Of a stretch of 64,000 nt of DNA, positions 56,789 to 64,000 are shown in pieces. Numbering within the stretch: position 1 is the stretch's first letter; each line of letters begins with the position of its first letter. A program made the position numbers and the translations under genes. The notes under the pieces are model-generated. The model searched no databases and had not been told where the DNA came from. It was given only the letters and a program-made list of their open reading frames with translations. The DNA comes from Pseudomonas thivervalensis. GTDB lineage: Bacteria; Pseudomonadota; Gammaproteobacteria; Pseudomonadales; Pseudomonadaceae. Where the stretch lies: assembly GCF_001269655.1 (NCBI RefSeq), contig NZ_LHVE01000006.1, positions 186,001 through 250,000 on the forward strand, read 5' to 3'.

Positions 56789-58000
56789 TTATTTACTTAT
56801 CTTCACCTCCTGCAACAACCGCTGGATCACCTGCTCCTGCTCGCCATAGCGCCCTTCGCCAAAATGGCTGTAGCGCACCTGCCCCTTGGCATCGATGAAG
56901 TAATGGGCCGGCCAATACTGGTTGTTGAAGGCGCGCCAGATCGCATACTGATTGTCGATCGCCACTGGGTAACGGATGTCCAGCTTGCGCACCTGCTCGC
57001 GGACGTTGTCGATGATCTTCTCGTAGCCGTATTCCGGGGTATGGACGCCAATCACCACCAGCCCATCCTTTTCATACTTCTTCGCCCAGTCGTTCACATA
57101 GGGCAAGGTGTGCTGGCAGTTGATGCAGTCGTAGGTCCAGAAGTCCACCAGCACCACCTTGCCCCGCAGTGACTCGCGGCTCAGCGGTGGCGAGTTCAAC
57201 CACTGCACCGCGCCGTCCAGCGCAGGCATGGCGCCCTGGGATTCGAGGGCGGGCATGGCACTGGCGCCGGCCTTGCTCACCACATAGTCGATGGCCTTGG
57301 GCACGTTCTCCAGCAGGCTTTTTTCCAAGGTGGTCGATTGTTGAGACGAAGTCGCCGCCAGCAGGCGGTTATCCGCCCCAGTGCCAATCGCCACGGCCGC
57401 CAGTAACACCGCCAGCCCTGTTCCCCGGCGCAGCCATGTGGTGATCGGCAGCGAGAGTTTCAGGCGCCCGACCAGACCACGCCCGGCCAGGATCAGTGTA
57501 CCCAGGGACAAGGCACTGCCCAGGCCGTAGGCGAGTAACAGCAGGCTGGTTTGCGCGCTGGCGCCTTGCAGCATGGCGCCGGTCAGGATCACCCCGAGTA
57601 TCGGCCCGGCGCACGGCGCCCAGAGCAACCCGGTTGCAACGCCGATCAGCACCGAGCCCACCGGCCCGGCCATCCGCCCGGCCCCGGCGTCCAGGCGATT
57701 GCCCAGGCTGACCAGCGGCCGCGCCAGCCAGATGCCGACCCGACTGAAGATCAGCGACAAAGCGAACACCACCATCACCACCAAGGCGACTTGCCGGCCG
57801 ACGCTGCTGGCGCGCACCACCCATTCGCTGCTGACCACCGCCAGGCTGGAGACCAGGGCGAACGTCAGCACCATGCCGCCGAGAGTCAGCAGCACCGAGC
57901 CACGGGAACGATCGGCCCGGGCGAACAGAAACGGCACCACCGGGAGAATACAGGGGCTGAGGATCGTCAGGATCCCGCCGAGAAAAGCGATCAGAAGCAT
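56789..58000 (-). CDS. dipZ: DipZ-type thiol-disulfide protein (CcdA-like plus thioredoxin-like domains)
   Basis: The 403-residue fusion has an N-terminal six-span CcdA/DsbD-like domain (about 1-200, with SPCILPVVPFLF and WAPCAGPILG, the paired membrane cysteines). A periplasmic thioredoxin/TlpA-like domain follows (about 265-400), with the active site YDCINCQ. It passes electrons from cytoplasmic thioredoxin to periplasmic disulfides. No partner gene is adjacent. Confidence 0.85.
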   Translation of the reverse strand: MLLIAFLGGILTILSPCILPVVPFLFARADRSRGSVLLTLGGMVLTFALVSSLAVVSSEWVVRASSVGRQVALVVMVVFALSLIFSRVGIWLARPLVSLGNRLDAGAGRMAGPVGSVLIGVATGLLWAPCAGPILGVILTGAMLQGASAQTSLLLLAYGLGSALSLGTLILAGRGLVGRLKLSLPITTWLRRGTGLAVLLAAVAIGTGADNRLLAATSSQQSTTLEKSLLENVPKAIDYVVSKAGASAMPALESQGAMPALDGAVQWLNSPPLSRESLRGKVVLVDFWTYDCINCQHTLPYVNDWAKKYEKDGLVVIGVHTPEYGYEKIIDNVREQVRKLDIRYPVAIDNQYAIWRAFNNQYWPAHYFIDAKGQVRYSHFGEGRYGEQEQVIQRLLQEVKISK

Positions 58001-58035
58001 GGCAACACCTCAACATAAAAGGCCGACGCAAACCC

Positions 58036-58208
58036 TGTGGCGAGGGAGCTTGCTCCCGCTGGGCTTTTGTAGGAGCTGCCGAAGGCTGCGATCTTTTGAT
58101 CTTTCGCTTGTGATTCAAGTGTCTGGGGAAAGATCGCAGCCTCGTTGCACTCGACAGCTCCTACACAGCTTCTACAGGCCCAGCGGGAGCAAGCTCCCTC
58201 GCCACAAA
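58036..58208. repeat. Nested composite REP element (families A and B)
   Basis: Family A outer arms (GTGGCGAGGGAGCTTGCTC and inverse) and family B inner arms (GTAGGAGCTGCCGAAGGC ... GACAGCTCCTACA) lie between dipZ and the DUF2790 gene. Confidence 0.85.
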
Positions 58209-58214
58209 AGCAGG

Positions 58215-58478
58215 TCAGTTCTGGTTGCTGCAGTTATCGGAAAACTTGCGATAGTCCAGCGCTTGCGTGTGGCCTGCCGAATCCAGGTAGGTCATGTGGG
58301 CGTTGACCACGCCGCAGGTCGGTTCGGCATCTTCGGTAAGGGAAAGCACCTTCTGGATATCCAGGTGGCTGCCATAGGTGTAAGTGTGCGGTTGCACGTT
58401 GCTTTCGGCCCGGGCCGACAGGGTGCAGATGTTCAGCGCGGCGAAGAGGCAGGCGGCGTAGAGGGCTTTGGTGTTCAT
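58215..58478 (-). CDS. DUF2790 family exported protein
   Basis: The 87-residue protein has a signal peptide to about ARAE (24), a conserved HTYTYGSHLDIQKVLSL segment and a Cys pair (PTCGVV, SDNCSNQ). DUF2790 proteins are frequent in pseudomonads and often metal- or stress-induced; the function is unknown. It is divergent from the two-component genes, 223 bases apart, and may be their target. Confidence 0.75.
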   Translation of the reverse strand: MNTKALYAACLFAALNICTLSARAESNVQPHTYTYGSHLDIQKVLSLTEDAEPTCGVVNAHMTYLDSAGHTQALDYRKFSDNCSNQN

Positions 58479-58701
58479 GGCAATTCCTCGATTCAATGGG
58501 GGTTATCTGCCGAGGCCTGTGTGTTGCCTCGATGGATGCCATTGAATGCCGCGCAGGTATCGCGTCTGTATCGAGCCGGGTGGCTTTTTGCATCGCTGTG
58601 TATCCGTCGCGCGCCAGATACACTGCAATACAAACCGCCGCGAGCCGGGCCGGCCGGCGCCTGTAGACTGCTCGCAACGAAACGCCGAGGAGCTGGACAC
58701 C

Positions 58702-59442
58702 ATGGATCATGTCGATCACGTGCTGATAGTGGATGACGATCGCGAGATCAGAGAGCTGGTTGGCAACTACCTGAAAAAGAATGGCCTGCGCACCACCGTT
58801 GTCGCCGATGGCCGGCAGATGCGCGCTTTCCTGGAAACCACTCCGGTGGACCTGATCGTGCTGGACATCATGATGCCCGGTGACGACGGCCTGGTGCTGT
58901 GCCGGGAGCTGCGTGCCGGCAAGCACAAGGCCACACCGGTGCTGATGCTCACCGCACGCAACGACGAAACCGACCGCATCATCGGCCTGGAAATGGGCGC
59001 CGACGATTATCTGGTCAAGCCGTTCGCCGCCCGTGAACTGTTGGCACGGATCAACGCCGTGCTGCGCCGCACCCGCATGCTGCCGCCCAACCTGGTAGTC
59101 ACCGAAAGCGGTCGCCTGCTGGCGTTCGGACGTTGGCGCCTGGACACCACCGCCCGCCATCTGCTGGATACTGACGGCACCATGGTTGCCTTGAGCGGCG
59201 CCGAGTATCGTTTGTTGCGGGTATTCCTCGATCATCCGCAACGGGTGCTCAACCGCGACCAGTTGCTTAACCTCACCCAGGGCCGGGACGCCGACCTGTT
59301 CGATCGTTCCATCGATTTGCTGGTCAGCCGCCTGCGCCAGCGTCTGTTGGACGACGCCCGGGAACCGGCCTACATCAAGACCGTGCGCAGCGAAGGCTAC
59401 GTGTTCTCGCTGCCGGTGGAGATCCTCGAGGCGTCGGTATGA
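58702..59442 (+). CDS. OmpR-family response regulator
   Basis: The 246-residue protein has a receiver domain (about 5-118; acidic pocket Asp11-13, phospho-Asp55 in LIVLDIMMP, Lys in VKPF) and a C-terminal winged helix (about 145-240). AGGAG before the ATG at 58702 sets the start. It overlaps the kinase by four bases (ATGA). It is near DUF2790, which suggests local control. Confidence 0.9.
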   Translation: MDHVDHVLIVDDDREIRELVGNYLKKNGLRTTVVADGRQMRAFLETTPVDLIVLDIMMPGDDGLVLCRELRAGKHKATPVLMLTARNDETDRIIGLEMGADDYLVKPFAARELLARINAVLRRTRMLPPNLVVTESGRLLAFGRWRLDTTARHLLDTDGTMVALSGAEYRLLRVFLDHPQRVLNRDQLLNLTQGRDADLFDRSIDLLVSRLRQRLLDDAREPAYIKTVRSEGYVFSLPVEILEASV

Positions 59443-60749
59443 GCCTGCCGCTGCGTTGGCCGCGGACCCTGGCCTCGCGGCTGTCGCTGATCTTCCTGAT
59501 CGGCCTGATCCTGGCCCAGGGCTTGTCCTTTGGCGTCCAGTACTACGAGCGCTACCAGAGCGCCCGGTCGACCATGCTTGGCAATCTGGAAACCGATGTC
59601 TCGACCTCAGTCGCCATTCTCGACCGCCTGCCTGCCGCCGAACGTCAGGCCTGGTTGCCGAAACTCGCCCGGCGCAACTATGGCTACCTGCTCGACGAAG
59701 GCCTGCCCGGCCGACCGATGGACCTGGCCGACGCGCCGATCTCGGTCAGTTCGATCCAGGAAGCCATCGGCCAGGCCTATGGCCTGACCTTCAAGCAGAT
59801 TCCCGGGCCGAAAATGCACTATCAGGCGCACCTGCGCCTGGGGGACGGCAGCCCACTGACCATCGACGTACGCCCGGCGATGGCGCCTCTCTCTCCCTGG
59901 CTGCCGATGGTGTTGCTGGGGCAGTTGGCGCTGTTGATCGGCTGCACCTGGCTGGCCGTACGCATCGCCGTCGGTCCCCTGACCCGACTGGCCCAGGCGG
60001 TGGAAACCCTCGACCCGAACGCCCACAGCGTCCGCCTGGACGAAAAAGGCCCGACCGAAGTGGTGCATGCGGCCAAGGCCTTCAACGCCATGCAGGATCG
60101 TATCGCCGCCTACCTCAAGGAACGCATGCAGTTGCTGGCGGCGATTTCCCATGACTTGCAGACCCCCATCACGCGCATGAAGCTGCGCGCCGAGTTCATG
60201 GACGAAGGCATCGAAAGGGACAAATTGTGGAGCGACTTGAGCGAAATGGAGCACCTGGTACGTGAAGGCGTGGCCTATGCCCGCAGCATCCACGGCGCCA
60301 CCGAGGCCAGTTGCCGGATCAGCCTGGATGCGTTCCTCGACAGCCTGGTGTTCGACTACCAGGACACCGGCAAGGACGTGCAACTGTCCGGGAAAAACGC
60401 CGCCGTCATCGACACCCGCCCCCACGCCCTGCGGCGGGTGCTGATCAACCTGGTGGACAACGCCTTGAAATTCGCCGGCGCGGCGCAGATCCAGGTGCAA
60501 CGGGCCGATAACGGGCAACTGGCGATTCAGGTACTGGACCGTGGCCCCGGGATCAACGAGCAGGAACTGGCCGAAGTGCTCAAGCCCTTCTACCGGGTGG
60601 AAAGCTCGCGCAACCGGGAAACCGGCGGCACCGGCCTGGGCCTGGCCATTGCCCAGCAACTGGCGATCGCCATGGGCGGCTCACTGACCCTGCGCAACCG
60701 CGACGGCGGCGGCCTGTGCGCCGAATTGCGCCTGGCATTTGCCAGCTGA
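59439..60749 (+). CDS. Sensor histidine kinase
   Basis: The 436-residue membrane kinase has span 1 at about 15-35, a periplasmic loop to about 152, and span 2 at about 153-178. A HAMP region follows, then the phospho-His238 in ISHDLQTPITRMK, and an ATPase domain with NLVDNALKF, DRGPGI and GGTGLGLAI. It pairs with the response regulator upstream. The signal is unknown. Confidence 0.9.
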   Translation: MSLPLRWPRTLASRLSLIFLIGLILAQGLSFGVQYYERYQSARSTMLGNLETDVSTSVAILDRLPAAERQAWLPKLARRNYGYLLDEGLPGRPMDLADAPISVSSIQEAIGQAYGLTFKQIPGPKMHYQAHLRLGDGSPLTIDVRPAMAPLSPWLPMVLLGQLALLIGCTWLAVRIAVGPLTRLAQAVETLDPNAHSVRLDEKGPTEVVHAAKAFNAMQDRIAAYLKERMQLLAAISHDLQTPITRMKLRAEFMDEGIERDKLWSDLSEMEHLVREGVAYARSIHGATEASCRISLDAFLDSLVFDYQDTGKDVQLSGKNAAVIDTRPHALRRVLINLVDNALKFAGAAQIQVQRADNGQLAIQVLDRGPGINEQELAEVLKPFYRVESSRNRETGGTGLGLAIAQQLAIAMGGSLTLRNRDGGGLCAELRLAFAS

Positions 60750-60761
60750 CAATGCCCCACA

Positions 60762-61027
60762 CTGTTTTGGGGCGCTGCAAATATGGGTGCCTCATCCAGT
60801 TCCCCTGTGGGAGCGAGCCTGCTCGCGATAGCGGTGTGTCAGCCAGCATCATTCAACTGACCTGACGCATTCGCGAGCAGGCTCGCTCCCACACCGTTCT
60901 GTGGCGTTGCGAATATGGGTGCCTTACCAATTCCCCCTGTGGGAGCGAGCTTGCTCGCGATAGCGGTGTGTCAGGCAACATCTGGTGAACTGACCCAACG
61001 CCATCGCGAGCAAGCTCGCTCCCACAG
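60762..61027. repeat. Tandem duplicated REP doublets (family C)
   Basis: Two units of about 132 bases lie head to tail. Each starts with a GCGTTGCGAATATGGGTGCC-like flank, then TGTGGGAGCGAGC ... GCTCGCTCCCACA arms enclosing GATAGCGGTGTGTCAG. They fill most of the 444-base gap between the kinase and the next gene. Confidence 0.85.
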
Positions 61028-61193
61028 GGGAGTTGGCATCGGGTTTGTATGTCAGTGTGTCTGCAGGCAATCGGCACACACAAACTTGCACAATGCTGCG
61101 CCGCGGACACACCCCGCTTACACCGGCTTGAAAGACTCCCTCCAACCCCGGCGACTCTCACGACCGGGCCCCCGACATCCAAGGAGCCTTTAC

Positions 61194-61829
61194 ATGCCTA
61201 CCCCAACCGCATCCCCCTTTCGTTACCAGGGCTGGTCGCTGTTCAGCCTGCTCGCCGCCCTGGTGTTGTTGATGACCGGGTTGATCCTGATATTCAACCC
61301 GGACCTGACCGAAGGCGTGCGCAGCGCCATTCGCGCCACGGCTCGTTCATCCTTCATTCTGTTCCTGCTGGCCTTCACTGCCTCGGCATTCGCGGTGCTG
61401 GTGCCCTCACCCCTGAGCCGCTCGCTGGTGCGTGAACGGCGCTTCATCGGGCTGGCATTTGCCTTCTCCCATCTGGTCCATGCCGTGCTGATCTACAGCT
61501 ACGGCCAGCTCAATACCGAGTTCTGGCCCGGCCGTACCACCCTCGGCAACGTTCCCGGCACCGTGGGCTACGTGTTCGTCCTGCTGCTGGCGCTGACCTC
61601 GTTCAAAAGCACCACGCGCCTGATCGGTTTCAAGGCGTGGAAGCGCCTGCATGTCACCGGCATGTGGGTGCTGGCGGCGATCTTTGCCTATTCCAACTTC
61701 AAACGCATCCCCATGAGCGCCTGGTACGTGTTGCCCTTCGGCCTGATCTGCGCCGCCACCGCCGTCCGCCTGGTGGGCAAGCTGGCCCAGGCCACCCAGC
61801 GTCGCCAACGGCCGCAACACGCGGCTTGA
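61194..61829 (+). CDS. Ferric-reductase-like transmembrane protein
   Basis: The 211-residue membrane protein has six spans and paired His residues in [14 protein letters not shown] and KRLHVTGMW, the heme-binding layout of the ferric reductase/MsrQ-like domain. It lacks any flavin or NAD domain, so a partner must supply electrons. AAGGAG precedes the ATG at 61194. The DoxX gene follows 17 bases later. Confidence 0.78.
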   Translation: MPTPTASPFRYQGWSLFSLLAALVLLMTGLILIFNPDLTEGVRSAIRATARSSFILFLLAFTASAFAVLVPSPLSRSLVRERRFIGLAFAFSHLVHAVLIYSYGQLNTEFWPGRTTLGNVPGTVGYVFVLLLALTSFKSTTRLIGFKAWKRLHVTGMWVLAAIFAYSNFKRIPMSAWYVLPFGLICAATAVRLVGKLAQATQRRQRPQHAA

Positions 61830-61846
61830 GCCCAGGGAGATCGATC

Positions 61847-62356
61847 ATGTACGCAAATGCCTTGAAAACACTGCATACCCAGCTCGACAACGTCGGGGCA
61901 TGGCTGGCGCCGCTGAGTCTGCGCCTGTTCCTGGCTTGGGAGTTCTTTGAGTCCGGCCTGGAGAAATGGAACGGCGAGAACTGGTTCGCCGAAATCCAGT
62001 CAGCGTTCCCCTTCCCGTTCAACCTTGTGCCGGCCCAGTGGAACTGGGAACTGGCGATGTGGGCCGAGCTGATTGGCGCCATTGCCCTGTTGATCGGCTT
62101 GGGCACCCGCCTGTCGGCGCTGGTGCTGATCGTCGTCACCGTGGTGGCGACCGCGGCCGTGCACTGGCCGGCGGATTGGTCGAGCTTGAGCGAACTGGCC
62201 CAGGGTTATGCGATTACCAACAAGGGACACGGCAACTTCAAGCTGCCGTTGATCTATCTGGTGGCGTTGCTGCCGTTGCTATTGCGGGGGGCTGGGAAGT
62301 TGAGTGTGGATGCGGTGCTGAGGGCTGGCCTGCATCACCACCCAGGCAAGGCCTGA
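61847..62356 (+). CDS. DoxX family membrane protein (HvfX-like)
   Basis: The 169-residue protein has four spans, with [19 protein letters not shown] near the start and a conserved [18 protein letters not shown]. This type (HvfX) often accompanies DUF692/DUF2063 copper-RiPP genes, and indeed such genes run toward it from the right edge. It is co-directional with the ferric-reductase-like gene. AGGGAG precedes the ATG. Confidence 0.75.
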   Translation: MYANALKTLHTQLDNVGAWLAPLSLRLFLAWEFFESGLEKWNGENWFAEIQSAFPFPFNLVPAQWNWELAMWAELIGAIALLIGLGTRLSALVLIVVTVVATAAVHWPADWSSLSELAQGYAITNKGHGNFKLPLIYLVALLPLLLRGAGKLSVDAVLRAGLHHHPGKA

Positions 62357-62366
62357 CAAAAATCCC

Positions 62367-62458
62367 TTGTGGGAGCGAGCTTGCTCGCGATGGCATGGGT
62401 CAGTCGGCGTCAACAGTGACTGACATACCGCCATCGCGAGCAAGCTCGCTCCCACAGG
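62367..62458. repeat. Paired REP element (family C)
   Basis: TTGTGGGAGCGAGCTTGCTC and its inverse lie in the space between the convergent DoxX and DUF2063 genes, where they may serve as a transcript end. Confidence 0.85.
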
Positions 62459-62467
62459 TTTTGAGGG

Positions 62468-63226
62468 TCAGGCGAGTTGTGGCTGTACGCCAACAACCCC
62501 TTCATCCTGCATCCGCTGTAGCAGTGCCACAGCGCTGTCCATGAACTCGAATGAAGCGACCCCCGCCTCCCGCGCCAACGCCAGCAACTGCCCTCGCCCC
62601 GTCAACCCCGGGTATGCCTCGATGCGCTGCAATAGCCGCCAGGCCAACGGGCTGAGTTCGGAAAAACGCACCTCGAACCCACGCGTTCGCCGCACCAGCA
62701 ACAGCGTCGGCTGCGCCGGTGGTGTCGAAGGCTGGTAGTTCGGCGCCAGGCGATGCACCGGCCACTGGTACGCCAGCGGCCAGGCCAAGGGCGAGACACG
62801 TAGCGGTGAGTCGAGCAAGGACGTCTCGTCATAGGCCAGCAACGGCTCGGCCTCGGATTGCAGCAGCGCCATCTCGACCCACTCGTAGTGCGCCAGCTCC
62901 GCCACGAATGGCGGCCAGTCCGGAGAGGGATGGTCTGCGAGGTAGCCCACGAATTCCTCGGCGATATCACCAAACTTGGGGGTGGCACAGCGATGTTCAC
63001 GCAGGAAACGGCGTACGTAGGCACGCCAGGGGTCCTGGCCCAGCACGCTCACCAGCACCGGGAAAGTGCCACTGAGCAACGAACGCATGTTCTCGAAGAT
63101 CAGGTCGCGGTACACCTGCGCCCGCGCCGCGTCCATGCCAAGCGGGATCGGCCAGTGTTCCGGGTCGCGCAGGTAACGGGTCAGAGCCTGTTGCTGTTGA
63201 TGCAGCGTCTGCCGGGCCTCAGCCAT
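62468..63226 (-). CDS. DUF2063 family MNIO partner protein (HvfC/BufC-like)
   Basis: The 252-residue protein has the DUF2063 N-terminal DNA-binding-like region (about 5-95, with [20 protein letters not shown]) and a C-terminal helical domain. Such partners bind the leader of the precursor peptide and deliver it to the MNIO enzyme. It overlaps the upstream DUF692 gene by eight bases. The ATG at 63226 is used; a longer in-frame stretch lies inside the DUF692 gene. Confidence 0.82.
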   Translation of the reverse strand: MAEARQTLHQQQQALTRYLRDPEHWPIPLGMDAARAQVYRDLIFENMRSLLSGTFPVLVSVLGQDPWRAYVRRFLREHRCATPKFGDIAEEFVGYLADHPSPDWPPFVAELAHYEWVEMALLQSEAEPLLAYDETSLLDSPLRVSPLAWPLAYQWPVHRLAPNYQPSTPPAQPTLLLVRRTRGFEVRFSELSPLAWRLLQRIEAYPGLTGRGQLLALAREAGVASFEFMDSAVALLQRMQDEGVVGVQPQLA

Positions 63227-64000
63227 GGGGCACCGCCTGCCGGGTGATGGCCTGGTCCTGCAACTGGCGAATGGTCTGCAATTCGGCCAGCAGCGTGGCA
63301 TAAGGCGGAAAGTTGAAGTCCCGTTCGAGCAAGGTCGGCTGTACGCCAAACCGTGCGTAAGCCTGGGCCAGCAGTGCCCAGACCACCGGCTTGACCGGCG
63401 CGCCATGGCTGTCGATTTTCAACGTGTCGGACTCGTCATAGTGCCCGGCCACATGCATCGCGACCACCCGCCCCGGCTCAAGGCCCGCCAGGAATGCCAG
63501 GGGATCGAAGCCATGATTGACCGAGTTGACGTAGACATTGTTGACGTCCAGCAACAGGTCGCAATCGGCTTCGCGCAATACCGCTCGGGTGAATTCCAGC
63601 TCGCTCATGTCCTGTTGGGGGGCGGCGTAATAGGAGACGTTTTCCACCGCCAGCCGTCGTCCTAGTACATCCTGGGCCTGGCGGATCCGCGCCGCCACGT
63701 GATGCACCGCTTCCTCGGTAAACGGCAGCGGCAGCAGGTCATACAGATGCCCTTCATCGCCGCAGTAGCTCAAGTGCTCGCTGTACAACGGCACTTTGAA
63801 ACGCTCGAGGAAAGCGCGCACCTGGCCGAGAAACGCCAGGTCCAGCGGCGCCGGCCCACCGAGGGACAACGACAGGCCGTGGCACGACAACGGATAACGT
63901 TCGGCCAACGAAAGCAAGGCGGCGCCATGGGGGCCGCCAATGCCGATCCAGTTTTCCGGAGCGACTTCGAGAAAGTCAAAATCCCCGGGCGGCGCCTGCC
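63219..64000 (-). CDS. DUF692 family MNIO enzyme (HvfB/BufB-like), N-terminus beyond window
   Basis: 260 codons are visible and the frame runs off the right edge, so the start is not seen. Metal-binding segments of the multinuclear non-heme iron oxidases are present in order: [49 protein letters not shown] and LERDFNFPP. Members modify Cys residues of ribosomally made peptides, several of which bind copper. The precursor gene would be expected upstream, beyond 64000. Confidence 0.88.
   Translation of the reverse strand, partial: QAPPGDFDFLEVAPENWIGIGGPHGAALLSLAERYPLSCHGLSLSLGGPAPLDLAFLGQVRAFLERFKVPLYSEHLSYCGDEGHLYDLLPLPFTEEAVHHVAARIRQAQDVLGRRLAVENVSYYAAPQQDMSELEFTRAVLREADCDLLLDVNNVYVNSVNHGFDPLAFLAGLEPGRVVAMHVAGHYDESDTLKIDSHGAPVKPVVWALLAQAYARFGVQPTLLERDFNFPPYATLLAELQTIRQLQDQAITRQAVPHG

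Noticed and set aside
60800..61030. Regularly spaced short palindromes suggestive of a CRISPR array
   Set aside because: The repeats alternate in orientation, pair into hairpins and the spacers are similar to each other; no cas genes are present.

Overview
The window is a high-GC chromosomal segment from a denitrifying member of the Pseudomonas fluorescens lineage. Evidence: gene order and products match pseudomonad denitrification and acetoin loci. The spaces between genes carry the paired palindromic REP elements typical of this group, with cores such as GAGCTTGCTC. No rRNA, tRNA, insertion sequence, prophage or CRISPR array is visible.

Region 1 (1-19.1 kb) is a respiratory nitrite/nitric oxide reduction island. 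It holds the end of a di-iron repair protein (RIC/YtfE), a CopD-like membrane protein with nnrS, the regulator dnr with a zinc-ribbon partner, norCBD, and nirQOP. The long cytochrome cd1 operon nirS-M-C-F-D-L-G-H-J-E-N makes the nitrite reductase, its electron donor and the whole heme d1 pathway. Boxes of the type TTGAT-N4-ATCAA lie before norC, between nirQ and nirS, and (one half degenerate) before nnrS, so Dnr/Anr can tie these units together. No nar or nos genes fall inside the window.

Region 2 (19.1-34 kb) is accessory metabolism: a porin, a glucarate-dehydratase-family enzyme, an MFS carrier and a LysR regulator (sugar-acid use); a DUF6124 gene with a strongly structured leader; a secreted NTF2-like protein; a LysR/tautomerase/SDR regulon joined by a duplicated operator; a TonB-dependent siderophore receptor; and a divergent MocR regulator/MFS pair.

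Region 3 (34-47 kb) is a hydroxyproline catabolic cluster: GntR and AraC regulators, epimerase LhpA, the three-part D-hydroxyproline dehydrogenase LhpB-F-E, a polar amino-acid ABC importer, an aconitase-X type cis-3-hydroxyproline dehydratase, a proline-racemase-family protein with Ser/Thr catalytic positions, and the deaminase LhpC. Three GTATAC-centred palindromes lie before the GntR gene, the importer operon and lhpC.

Region 4 (47-56.5 kb) has a DinB/DUF6152/DUF6644 gene set and then the acetoin dehydrogenase operon acoXABC plus a 2,3-butanediol dehydrogenase. That operon is preceded by a sigma-54 promoter, two upstream inverted repeats and divergent acoR. Region 5 (56.5-64 kb) holds a DipZ-type thiol protein, a DUF2790 gene divergent from a two-component system, a ferric-reductase-like membrane protein, a DoxX/HvfX protein, and the start of a copper-type RiPP cluster (DUF2063 partner and MNIO/DUF692 enzyme) running off the right edge.
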